Assembly (NCBI GenBank): GCA_945949375.1
Contig: CAMFEN010000012.1
Coordinates: 1 to 12,816 of the forward strand
Direction of reading: 5' to 3'
Source of the DNA: an uncultured Bacteroidales bacterium
Lineage (GTDB): Bacteria; Bacteroidota; Bacteroidia; Bacteroidales; Paludibacteraceae
Length of the DNA stretch: 12,816 bases
The number at the start of each line of letters is the position of its first letter. The stretch's first letter is position 1. A program made the translations under genes and the position numbers. Below are positions 1 through 5,909 of the stretch, piece by piece. Under the pieces are notes generated by a model, which saw nothing but the letters and a program-made list of their open reading frames with translations, ran no database searches and had not been told where the DNA came from.

Positions 1-38
1 TAAGGACACAGGATCAAAGACTCAATAGTTCAAGCTCT

Positions 39-893
39 ATGGGTGCGTCTCCCGATTGTTATCCCGACAAGTTTGGACCGCGCCTCCTTGTCTCCTTGCT
101 CTTTTTCATTTGCACGCTCGTTTCTACGGTTAAGGCTGCGGATACAACGAATATCTACCCCCACGAAGATGTGCTCACGCTGCGTTTCGGCGGTATGTGG
201 CAGCAGGACCAATACCTCAGCCCCCTTCTTTACGACGGCATGGAGGTAGGCATCGGCAACGAGTGGTGGCAGGCCTTCCGCCGCGCGCCGCAGTGGCTCC
301 ACATAGGCAGGGCAGACCTCACCTTCGGTTGGCTCACCAACCCGCGATACACCAACCGTCTCTATGCCCTCGACATCGAAGCCGGATGGGGTGCCGCCTA
401 CCAATGGGACCTCCGCTTTACCCGCCGCGAGCAGCACCGTCTGCAAATCTTCTTGGGTCCCTATCTCGCTGCCGAATGGGCACCGCGCATGCTGTTGAGC
501 AATGTCAACAAGCCCTACTCCATGGACGCCGCCGTCGAAGTCCAAGCCCTTGCCGGCATACGCTACACCTTCACCGCACCGCACACCGCCTACCGCCTCT
601 CCTACATCCTCCGCGCGAACCTCATCGGCATGGACTTCATGCCCGACTACTGGCAGTCGTACTATGAACTCACGGAGGGCGTCCCGGGCGACCTACGTTG
701 CGCAGGCATGTGGAATAGGCGCTACCTTGCCCACGAACTCACGCTCGACATCGTCTGCCGACGCTCCACATGGCGACTCGGAATCCGCCACGAATACCTC
801 GAATACGGCAAGCAGCAGATGGCATTCTCCCGCGAGCAAGTCGCACTCGTCCTCGGCACCTGCTTCCGATACGGAGTAGCCAACATACGGTAA
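39..893 (+). CDS. DUF3316-family exported protein, probable outer-membrane beta-barrel
   Basis: No catalytic motif is visible. The protein has a signal peptide (hydrophobic core about residues 16-29, likely cleavage after VKA at 33) and then amphipathic, aromatic-rich strands typical of a small beta-barrel. The pattern of QYLSPLLYDG (58-67), a repeated 'AGWG' strand, LLSNVNKPYSMDAA near the middle, and a MPDYWQSYYEL segment before the last strands matches the Bacteroidetes DUF3316 family as I remember it, and the length (284 aa) fits. Function is unknown. The ATG is the only plausible start: the frame is open back to the window edge but has no earlier ATG, and the next Met lies beyond the signal peptide. 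No clear Shine-Dalgarno is seen. The first codons (43-90) resemble dispersed repeat DNA found elsewhere in the window. The S41 peptidase follows 85 bp downstream in the same direction, so the two may be co-transcribed. Confidence 0.8.
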   Translation: MGASPDCYPDKFGPRLLVSLLFFICTLVSTVKAADTTNIYPHEDVLTLRFGGMWQQDQYLSPLLYDGMEVGIGNEWWQAFRRAPQWLHIGRADLTFGWLTNPRYTNRLYALDIEAGWGAAYQWDLRFTRREQHRLQIFLGPYLAAEWAPRMLLSNVNKPYSMDAAVEVQALAGIRYTFTAPHTAYRLSYILRANLIGMDFMPDYWQSYYELTEGVPGDLRCAGMWNRRYLAHELTLDIVCRRSTWRLGIRHEYLEYGKQQMAFSREQVALVLGTCFRYGVANIR

Positions 894-915
894 ACGTGTG
901 CAGACGCTGACTATC

Positions 916-959
916 ACGTAGGATATACGTAAGATATACGTAGGATATACGTAAGATAA
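916..959 (+). repeat. 11-bp tandem repeat, four units
   Basis: Four consecutive 11-bp units, ACGTAGGATAT / ACGTAAGATAT / ACGTAGGATAT / ACGTAAGATAA, alternate G and A at the sixth base. Each unit joins its neighbour through a TACGTA palindrome. The array ends 19 bp before the ATG of the S41 peptidase, so it would lie in the 5' untranslated region or promoter of that gene. No known element is recognised. Confidence 0.9.
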
Positions 960-978
960 ACCTCTAAAAAAAGGGACT

Positions 979-2079
979 ATGAACAAAGGAAAAAGATACA
1001 TCCAACTCGACTACCCGAGACTAACCCGTCTTGGCTCTTGGCTCCAAAAGTCCTGGTTCCTGGCTCTTTGCTCTTGGCTCTTGCTTCTTGGTTCCGTTGG
1101 CTGCACCCACCCGTTTGATATACAGGAGAATACACCTGCGGGCAATGTGGCGGCACTATGGCAGATTATCGACGAGAAATACTGTTTTGTAGAGGAGAAA
1201 GATATTGACTGGGACGCCCTCCGCGCACCCTATATCGCCCGCGCCGAAGCCATCGACCCGGAAGCCGAGGACGCTCACTTCCTGCTCTTCGACCTCATGG
1301 CGGAGATGCTGGACACCCTCCACGACGGGCATGTGAATCTCTACACCCCCTTTGACGTATCGGCAAGCAGCACATGGTACGAAGGCTACCCCTCCTGCTA
1401 CAACGCTGCGCTCCACCGCCAATACCTCGCCAACGCCCGATATGTAGGCGGCATGTACTACACCACACTCGCCGACGATAGCATCGGCTACATCTACTAC
1501 GGATCCTTCCAATCGTCCTTCAGTGCAACTAACCTCTACTATATCCTCTCTTCCTTCAAGGACTGCCGCGGACTCATCCTCGATGTGCGTCAGAACGGCG
1601 GCGGCTCGTTGGATTACGCCTACCGCCTCGCCGCCACTTTCATCGACCACGACACCCTCGTCGGCTACTGGCAGCACAAGCGCGGCACAGGGCACAACGA
1701 TTACTCCGACCCCGAACCGCTCTACGTCCGCACGGAGGACATGCGTAACAAATGGCTCCGCCCCACCATTGTGCTCCAAGACCGACACTCCTATTCCGCC
1801 ACCAACTCGTTCATCAGCGCCATGCGCTATATGCCCAACGTGCTCCTGCTCGGCGGCGTGAGCGGCGGAGGTGGCGGCATGCCGATGAGTTATGAACTGC
1901 CCAACGGATGGATAGTGCGCTTCTCCAGCGTAAAGATGTACGATGCCGAAGGCAACTCCATCGAGGAAGGCATCCCGCCCCATATCCTCGATTCGCTATC
2001 TACCAACCCCACCCAGGACAACCTAATAGAACACGCAATACAGATTATCAACTATGCCTACGACCATTCCACTCATTGA
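979..2079 (+). CDS. S41-family serine peptidase, probable lipoprotein
   Basis: A member of the C-terminal-processing/tricorn peptidase superfamily (S41). Seen: a long N-region, a hydrophobic stretch at 27-40 and a relaxed lipobox (GSVGC, Cys42), suggesting lipidation and an envelope location; LHDGHV (115-119) in the position of the His-containing core motif; DVRQNGGG (202-209), the family signature; SYSATN (271-276) with Ser273 as probable nucleophile; and GIPPH (331-335) matching the late 'G-I-x-P-D' motif. No PDZ domain is obvious. After Ser273 the usual Lys-containing glycine-rich strand reads GGVSGGGGG with no Lys, so a tricorn-like Ser/His arrangement is likelier than the CtpA Ser/Lys dyad; this is inference. 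The substrate is unknown. The signal peptide is encoded by repetitive DNA (1030-1104). The 3' end overlaps the downstream ABC ATPase gene by 26 bp, indicating translational linkage. Confidence 0.85.
   Translation: MNKGKRYIQLDYPRLTRLGSWLQKSWFLALCSWLLLLGSVGCTHPFDIQENTPAGNVAALWQIIDEKYCFVEEKDIDWDALRAPYIARAEAIDPEAEDAHFLLFDLMAEMLDTLHDGHVNLYTPFDVSASSTWYEGYPSCYNAALHRQYLANARYVGGMYYTTLADDSIGYIYYGSFQSSFSATNLYYILSSFKDCRGLILDVRQNGGGSLDYAYRLAATFIDHDTLVGYWQHKRGTGHNDYSDPEPLYVRTEDMRNKWLRPTIVLQDRHSYSATNSFISAMRYMPNVLLLGGVSGGGGGMPMSYELPNGWIVRFSSVKMYDAEGNSIEEGIPPHILDSLSTNPTQDNLIEHAIQIINYAYDHSTH
1030..1104 (+). repeat. Degenerate CTTGGCT/TCTTGG repeat encoding the signal peptide core
   Basis: This stretch is built from repeated heptamer-like words (CTTGGCT, CCTGGTT, CCTGGCT, CTTGCTT, CTTGGTT) and translates to the Trp/Leu/Ser-rich part of the peptidase signal peptide (about residues 18-42). 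It is low-complexity DNA used as coding sequence. The unit length is irregular, so copy-number change would often shift the frame. Confidence 0.65.
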
Positions 2080-2722
2080 AGCAACAGACTTGCATAAATC
2101 CTTCGGCACGCTGGAAGTGCTGAAAGGGGTGAACCTCTGCGTGCAACAGGGGGAAATACTCGCCATCGTCGGCAAGAGTGGCGCGGGGAAGACCACGCTC
2201 CTGCAAATCCTCGGCACTCTCGACCGCCCCACGAGCGGGCAGGTATTCATCAACGGACAAGACGTCTTTCGCCTCGGCGAGAAATCCCTTGCCACCTTCC
2301 GCAACCGCCATATCGGCTTCATCTTCCAGTTCCACCAACTGCTACCGGAATTTACCGCCTTGGAGAATGTGATGATGCCCGCCCTTATCGCAGGCGAGCC
2401 GCGCGCAAAGAGCAAGCAACGCGCGGAGCAACTGCTAACCGACCTTGGATTATGCGAGCGCCTGCACCACAAGCCCAACGCCCTCTCCGGCGGCGAGAAA
2501 CAGCGTGTGGCAGCAGCACGGGCGCTAATGATGTCGCCCGCGGTCATCCTTGCCGACGAGCCCACAGGCAGCCTTGACGAAGCCAACAAGCAAGAACTCA
2601 ACCGACTGCTCCTGCACCTGCGCGAGCAGTACGGACAGACCATCATCATCGTTACCCATGACAAAGACCTCACCTCCATCGCCGACCGCGTAGTCGAGAT
2701 GGTGGACGGGAGCATTAGATGA
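2054..2722 (+). CDS. lolD: LolD-type ABC transporter ATP-binding protein
   Basis: A complete single-domain ABC ATPase of the LolD/MacB/FtsE group, which powers lipoprotein release or related envelope export together with membrane permeases. Seen in order: Walker A GKSGAGKT (40-47), Q-loop Gln92 within FQFHQLLPEFTALENV, signature LSGGEKQR (144-151), Walker B VILADEP (164-170, catalytic Glu169), D-loop SLD (173-175) and H-loop His202. The FQFHQLLPEFTALENV and DEPTGSLD segments favour the LolD/MacB type over other ABC classes. The length (222 aa) is normal. The start overlaps the S41 peptidase by 26 bp, and the first residues fit the usual short N-terminus. No LolC/LolE-like permease is present here, which is common for orphan LolD genes in Bacteroidetes. 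The exact subtype cannot be settled without a tree. Confidence 0.88.
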   Translation: MPTTIPLIEATDLHKSFGTLEVLKGVNLCVQQGEILAIVGKSGAGKTTLLQILGTLDRPTSGQVFINGQDVFRLGEKSLATFRNRHIGFIFQFHQLLPEFTALENVMMPALIAGEPRAKSKQRAEQLLTDLGLCERLHHKPNALSGGEKQRVAAARALMMSPAVILADEPTGSLDEANKQELNRLLLHLREQYGQTIIIVTHDKDLTSIADRVVEMVDGSIR

Positions 2723-2743
2723 ACATATTAAGGGTCGTTCTCC

Positions 2744-2778
2744 TAACGTATAATTGCCGTGTAATTATCCATTAATTT
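2744..2778 (+). repeat. AT-rich dispersed 35-bp repeat, copy 1
   Basis: About 35 bp around the core ATTGCCGTGTAATT, shared with copies at 4132-4165 (inverted), 10155-10183 (direct) and 10206-10235 (inverted). This copy matches the reverse complement of the 4132-4165 copy at roughly 30 of 35 positions. It lies in the 143-bp gap between the ABC ATPase gene and thiL. Confidence 0.75.
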
Positions 2779-2833
2779 CGGCTACAATAGATAAATCTCG
2801 TCAGAGCAAGTCAGATACTAAACTAAATTGTCT

Positions 2834-2861
2834 TTCATCCTTTATCCTTCATCCTTTATCC
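2834..2861 (+). repeat. Perfect 14-bp tandem duplication just upstream of the thiL start
   Basis: TTCATCCTTTATCC occurs twice head-to-tail without a mismatch and ends four bases before the thiL ATG. It occupies the place of a ribosome binding site and contains no Shine-Dalgarno, so translation there must rely on other features. A pyrimidine-rich repeat of this sort may vary in copy number. Confidence 0.9.
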
Positions 2862-2865
2862 AATC

Positions 2866-3933
2866 ATGACTCAGATTTCTACTTTGGGTGAGTTCGGGCT
2901 CATCCGGCAACTAACAGACAAACTTCCTCAGCAGCAGCCGTCCACCCGCAAGGGTGTCGGCGATGACGCTGCCGTGATGAACTTCGGTGATAACCAAGTG
3001 CTGATGACCACCGACATGCTCCTTGAGGGTATCCATTTCAACTTAGAGTACGTCCCCTTGAAGCACCTCGGCTACAAGGCAGCGGTGGTCAATTTCTCCG
3101 ACATCTACGCCATGAACGGCACCCCCACGCAAATCACGGTCTCGCTGGGGCTGAGCCGCCGCTTCACAGTAGAGCAGGTGGAGGAACTGTATAGCGGTAT
3201 CCGCCTTGCCTGCGAGCGCTACGGCGTGGATTTGGTAGGCGGCGACACCTGCGCCTCCCTAACCGGACTGACCATCTCCATCACCTGCCTTGGTACTGCC
3301 AAAGCGGACGAGATAGTCTATCGCAACGGCGCGAAGGAGAACGACCTCATCTGCGTTACAGGCAACCTCGGCACCGCCTACATGGGGCTGCTTCTGCTGG
3401 AGCGCGAGCGCCAAGCATGGACACAGTCGGACAGCAAAGCGGTCGGACAGCAGAGCGATCAGACAGCAAAGCGGTCGGTCAGCGAAGCGGTCTTCGAGGG
3501 CAAAGAGTACCTGCTGGAGCGGCAACTGAAACCCGAAGCGCGGCGCGACATCATCGCCAAACTGCGCAAAGCGGGTATCAAGCCCACGGCGATGATGGAT
3601 GTGTCGGACGGACTGAGCAGCGAACTGCTGCATATATGCTCACAATCGAATGCCGGTTGCGCCGTGTATGAGGACAAGTTGCCTATTGATTATCAGGCAG
3701 CCGCACTCGCAGAGGAGATGAACCTGAACATCGTTACCTGCGCCCTCAACGGCGGCGAGGACTACGAACTGCTCTTCACCTGCTCGCTCTCCGACTACGA
3801 GAAACTCGTCCCTATTGACGATGTCTATATCATCGGGCATATCACCAAGCCGGAGTACGGCAAACTCCTCATCGGACGCAACGGCGAGGAGATCACCCTC
3901 ACCGCCCAAGGCTGGAACGCTTTCACAGAATAA
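2866..3933 (+). CDS. thiL: Thiamine-monophosphate kinase
   Basis: ThiL phosphorylates thiamine monophosphate to thiamine diphosphate with ATP, the last step of thiamine cofactor synthesis in the cytoplasm. Seen: GVGDDAAV (30-37), TTDMLLEGIHF (48-58), NFSDIYAMNGTP (76-87), LVGGDT (123-128), MDVSDGLSSEL (244-254) and NGGEDYELLFT (295-305), the ordered Mg/ATP and substrate motifs of the PurM/ThiL superfamily. The ATG follows directly after a 14-bp tandem repeat. Residues about 187-208 are a polar Ser/Gln/Lys-rich insert encoded by a 16-bp tandem array (3428-3491) placed between the TGNLGTAYMG segment and LLERQLKPEAR; I expect it to be a surface loop. All motifs on both sides are in frame, so the gene appears intact. 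No other thiamine gene is in the window. Confidence 0.96.
   Translation: MTQISTLGEFGLIRQLTDKLPQQQPSTRKGVGDDAAVMNFGDNQVLMTTDMLLEGIHFNLEYVPLKHLGYKAAVVNFSDIYAMNGTPTQITVSLGLSRRFTVEQVEELYSGIRLACERYGVDLVGGDTCASLTGLTISITCLGTAKADEIVYRNGAKENDLICVTGNLGTAYMGLLLLERERQAWTQSDSKAVGQQSDQTAKRSVSEAVFEGKEYLLERQLKPEARRDIIAKLRKAGIKPTAMMDVSDGLSSELLHICSQSNAGCAVYEDKLPIDYQAAALAEEMNLNIVTCALNGGEDYELLFTCSLSDYEKLVPIDDVYIIGHITKPEYGKLLIGRNGEEITLTAQGWNAFTE
3428..3491 (+). repeat. 16-bp tandem repeat, four units, inside thiL
   Basis: Four consecutive 16-bp units fitting CGGACAGCAAAGCGGT: unit 1 is exact, unit 2 has two changes, unit 3 has one, and unit 4 has two. Sixteen is not a multiple of three, so each unit is read in a different frame and encodes a different peptide. 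Gain of three units (48 bp) would preserve the frame, consistent with expansion from one ancestral unit. Confidence 0.92.
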
Positions 3934-3942
3934 CAATGCCCT

Positions 3943-4034
3943 GGTACGCAGGCGTCCCCGCCTGCTTTTTCAAGGAGGTGCGGTCTCCAGGCCGCACCAT
4001 CAGTTGTCCGGGTACGCAGGCGTCCCCGCCTGCT
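3943..4034 (+). repeat. Left A-B-A palindromic repeat array (REP-like)
   Basis: Two direct copies of repeat A (3943-3965 and 4011-4033) contain the 18-bp palindrome GCAGGCG-TCCC-CGCCTGC preceded by GGTAC. Between them lies hairpin B with arms GGTGCGG (3977-3983) and CCGCACC (3992-3998). The whole A-B-A unit recurs in inverted orientation at 10249-10360. Single A copies occur at 11532, 11675 and 11817. The form resembles bacterial REP elements; no transposase is visible. Confidence 0.92.
3948..3970 (+). terminator. Repeat A palindrome with T tract, possible thiL terminator
   Basis: The 7-bp GC stem GCAGGCG/CGCCTGC with a TCCC loop is followed directly by TTTTT (3966-3970), beginning 14 bp after the thiL stop. 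This has the form of an intrinsic terminator, though the hairpin belongs to a dispersed repeat and only this copy carries five Ts. Confidence 0.5.
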
Positions 4035-4081
4035 ACAAAGGCGAATCAGAGAACATAACTGAAACCTATAGAAACTAAAAC

Positions 4082-4117
4082 ACTATAATAACTATAGCAA
4101 CTATAACCACTATATCA
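4082..4117 (+). repeat. 9-bp tandem repeat, four units
   Basis: ACTATA recurs every nine bases: ACTATAATA, ACTATAGCA, ACTATAACC, ACTATATCA. Related but irregular copies (CCTATAGAA, ACTAAAAC) precede it. It lies between the REP-like array and an AT-rich dispersed repeat. Confidence 0.85.
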
Positions 4118-4131
4118 TGTTTTTGGTAATG

Positions 4132-4165
4132 AATTAATGACTAATTACACGATAATTATATGTTA
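4132..4165 (-). repeat. AT-rich dispersed 35-bp repeat, copy 2
   Basis: The reverse complement carries ATAATTATCGTGTAATT followed by a CATTAATT end, matching copy 1 at 2744-2778 and the pair at 10155-10235. It lies on the inner side of the left A-B-A array. Confidence 0.75.
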
Positions 4166-4194
4166 AGGAAAAGCAAAGTCTCCCTTTCCGGGGT

Positions 4195-4220
4195 CCCCGA
4201 AAAATCTTTGATTTTTGGGG
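4195..4220. other. Hairpin, CCCCGAAAAATC / GATTTTTGGGG
   Basis: An 11-bp stem with one bulged G and a TTT loop. No T tract follows directly on either strand, so a terminator role is weak. It would form in RNA read from either direction. Confidence 0.5.
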
Positions 4221-4256
4221 TGGATTTTGGGAGATTTAGAGGGTCGTTTTTGGAAA

Positions 4257-4321
4257 TTTTTGTTGAAATAAATTAAGAGGAGTTTTTTGTTGAAAAGAAG
4301 AAGCGTTTTCTGTTGAGAAAA
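4257..4321 (+). promoter_or_regulatory. Three TTTTT-GTTG-AAAA dyads, possible operator sites
   Basis: Three related motifs share the centre GTTG: TTTTT-GTTG-AAATA (4257-4270), TTTTTT-GTTG-AAAAGA (4283-4298) and the perfect dyad TTTTCT-GTTG-AGAAAA (4306-4321). Centres are 27 and 23 bp apart, and the last ends 11 bp before the ATG of a gene with a DNA-binding domain. A role in autoregulation is inference; they may also simply be an AT-rich leader. Confidence 0.35.
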
Positions 4322-4332
4322 AGTGGAAAGTT

Positions 4333-5763
4333 ATGTTCAGAGCATTGTTTGTCATAGCCGTTGCTGTCCTCTGCATGTCGGGTTGTCGCCCTTGGCAGCA
4401 GGCGGAGCAAGTGTTGCATACAGCAGACAGCCTTGACGCGCAGGGCATTATCTACCGCGACACCGCCGCTTTTCAGTCGGTCATCCGCACCTACGACCGA
4501 CCAGTTGTCCGTTGCCTAAAACACAGCGACTTGGGCAAGGCTTACTACTACCTCGGGCGTAACTACGAGGACTACCACCAGCGCTACCTCTCTGCCGCCC
4601 GGTGCTACACCCGCAGCGACCAATGCCACATGTCCGACCCCATCATGCGAGGGCGGGTCAATTTTGCTATTTCAAACATCTACCGTATGGGCGATGAGGA
4701 TAGTTTAGCCTTGGAATATGGACAATATGCCACAAATCTCTATCTACTAAATAAAGACACAACTTTGTATATACATGGGCTATTGAGTTTGGCGCAGATA
4801 CACAGAAACATAAAGAATAACCACATAGCGGATAGTTTATTGCAATCTGTTGCCCATTACCCATTAGATGAAACTTGCCGGCAGCGATTGGCAGAACAAC
4901 GCGGGTTCTACTATTATTTTCTTCACGAATATGATTCTGCTTTGCTGTATATCCGCGATGCTATTCGTCTTCAAAAGAGTGCAAAAACGATATGGTATGA
5001 CTATCACCTATTGATGCTGACGCATTATCGCCTCACCAATTTAGATTCAGCCGTCTATTATGCAGAGCGTATTATGGATGAATGTCCTGACATTTATGCT
5101 TTAACGGCAAATGCTTGTTATGTCTTAATGGAACAATGCGAAAGAAACAACGATACCAATACTCTTGCATATTATGCACACCTGCGTGCTGATTTGCAAA
5201 AAGAAAGTGATCTCCAAAAAGAAGAATGTAGGATTGGTGCACAAGAAATTCAACAATATGCCACGAGACTTAGAAGACAATGGGTTATGATACTATTTAT
5301 AGTGTTGTTATTACTGTTAATATGTTATGTACTGCAATCCTATCACAAGTTAAATAGTATAACACAACAATACAATACCTTAGAAAAAAAATTAGATTCA
5401 ACTTCATACCAGTTGGAAAAAAGTAAAAAAGATAGAAATAATGTCATAAATATGACCTTACAATCAAATAAGGCTATGTTTTCTTCTCAATCTATTATAT
5501 GGTCTGATGATGTCTTGTTTTGTAAGATGGTTGACGAACATTTATGTAATTTATATAGTAGATTAAGTGGGCAATATGATATAAATGTACAAGATTTGAA
5601 AATATGTATCTTAACCCTATATAATACCCCTCGTGCTCAAATTGCTCATCGGATACGCCGTGCCGTATCAAGCATTCCCAAACTGCGATCGAACACAGCC
5701 AAGAAAATGGGGGTGTCTGCCACCCAACTTCGCACTTTTCTCATAGATTTTCTTGTTTCTTGA
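4333..5763 (+). CDS. Membrane-tethered TPR protein with C-terminal helix-turn-helix, candidate one-component regulator
   Basis: Seen in order: a lipoprotein-type signal (CMSGC, Cys18); alpha-helical TPR-like repeats rich in Tyr and Ala, about 66-290 (for example LGKAYYYLGRNY and DSALLYIRDAI); one membrane helix (about 317-334, WVMILFIVLLLLLICYVL); a polar coiled-coil-like linker (336-372); and a C-terminal domain (about 418-475) with DLKICILTLYNTPRAQIAHR, then SSIPKLRSNTAKKMG, which fits the LuxR-like helix-turn-helix seen at the end of Bacteroidetes TPR-TM-HTH proteins. The TPR part would face the periplasm and the HTH the cytoplasm. Base composition changes inside the gene: 65% GC in 4561-4620, 22% in 5341-5400, 53% in 5641-5700. 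The next operon encodes exported proteins, so it may be the target. Ligand and target are unknown. Lipidation and a membrane helix together are unusual; Cys18 may instead belong to an ordinary signal or N-terminal anchor. Confidence 0.75.
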   Translation: MFRALFVIAVAVLCMSGCRPWQQAEQVLHTADSLDAQGIIYRDTAAFQSVIRTYDRPVVRCLKHSDLGKAYYYLGRNYEDYHQRYLSAARCYTRSDQCHMSDPIMRGRVNFAISNIYRMGDEDSLALEYGQYATNLYLLNKDTTLYIHGLLSLAQIHRNIKNNHIADSLLQSVAHYPLDETCRQRLAEQRGFYYYFLHEYDSALLYIRDAIRLQKSAKTIWYDYHLLMLTHYRLTNLDSAVYYAERIMDECPDIYALTANACYVLMEQCERNNDTNTLAYYAHLRADLQKESDLQKEECRIGAQEIQQYATRLRRQWVMILFIVLLLLLICYVLQSYHKLNSITQQYNTLEKKLDSTSYQLEKSKKDRNNVINMTLQSNKAMFSSQSIIWSDDVLFCKMVDEHLCNLYSRLSGQYDINVQDLKICILTLYNTPRAQIAHRIRRAVSSIPKLRSNTAKKMGVSATQLRTFLIDFLVS

Positions 5764-5764
5764 T

Positions 5765-5842
5765 GTGGAAAAATTGACACGTTCCACCTCTTTTTGATAA
5801 TCATTGCTGATTATCAATGAGTTAACTATTCTATTTTTCCAC
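5765..5842. promoter_or_regulatory. Nested palindromes upstream of the surface-protein operon
   Basis: The inner dyad is perfect: arms TTGATAATCA (5794-5803) and TGATTATCAA (5808-5817) around TTGC. The outer arms GTGGAAAAAT (5765-5774) and ATTTTTCCAC (5833-5842) are also a perfect 10-bp inverted repeat and nearly concentric with the inner one. A competing hairpin, GTGGAA (5765-5770) with TTCCAC (5782-5787) followed by CTCTTTTT, would act as a terminator for the regulator gene. The inner dyad lies 33 bp before the -33 box of the next promoter, so it could be an operator. Confidence 0.6.
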
Positions 5843-5850
5843 CCCTTTTG

Positions 5851-5882
5851 TTTGCCCATATTCTAAAAAGGCAATAATTTTG
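5851..5882 (+). promoter_or_regulatory. Bacteroidetes-type promoter for the DUF3244 operon
   Basis: TTTG at 5851-5854, a 20-bp spacer, then TAATTTTG at 5875-5882 match the known -33/-7 pattern TTTG-N19-21-TAnnTTTG. Transcription would begin around 5889, leaving a leader of about 20 nt before the ATG at 5910. Confidence 0.8.
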
Positions 5883-5909
5883 CAGCGAAAAAAAATATTT
5901 TTTGTTACA

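Larger units (their letters stand above)
3934..4332. other. Repeat-rich intergenic block between thiL and the TPR-HTH gene
   Basis: These 399 bases hold no convincing gene. They contain the left A-B-A GC-rich palindromic repeat array, a 9-bp tandem array, one copy of the AT-rich 35-bp repeat, an AT/GC hairpin and three TTTT-GTTG-AAAA dyads next to the downstream start codon. I found no TTTG-N20-TAnnTTTG promoter in it. Confidence 0.8.

Noticed and set aside
1156..1983. Long minus-strand open frame opposite the S41 gene
   Set aside because: The plus strand carries all S41 motifs; the opposite frame is Val/Gly/Ala-rich with no domain, as expected from an antisense shadow in GC-rich DNA.
2773..2780. 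TAATTTCG as a -7 element for thiL
   Set aside because: It has one mismatch to TAnnTTTG, and the nearest TTG is only 16 bp upstream, outside the usual spacer; it is also part of the dispersed AT-rich repeat.
3943..4034. CRISPR array
   Set aside because: Only two direct copies are present, with no regular spacer series, and the repeats are dispersed through the window in both orientations.
4118..4125. TGTTTTTG as a -7 element for the TPR-HTH gene
   Set aside because: It mismatches the TA, and there is no TTTG 19-21 bp upstream.
5880..5909. N-terminal extension of the DUF3244 protein from a TTG start
   Set aside because: The TTG lies in the -7 promoter element, upstream of the expected transcription start, and ATG 5910 begins a normal signal peptide.
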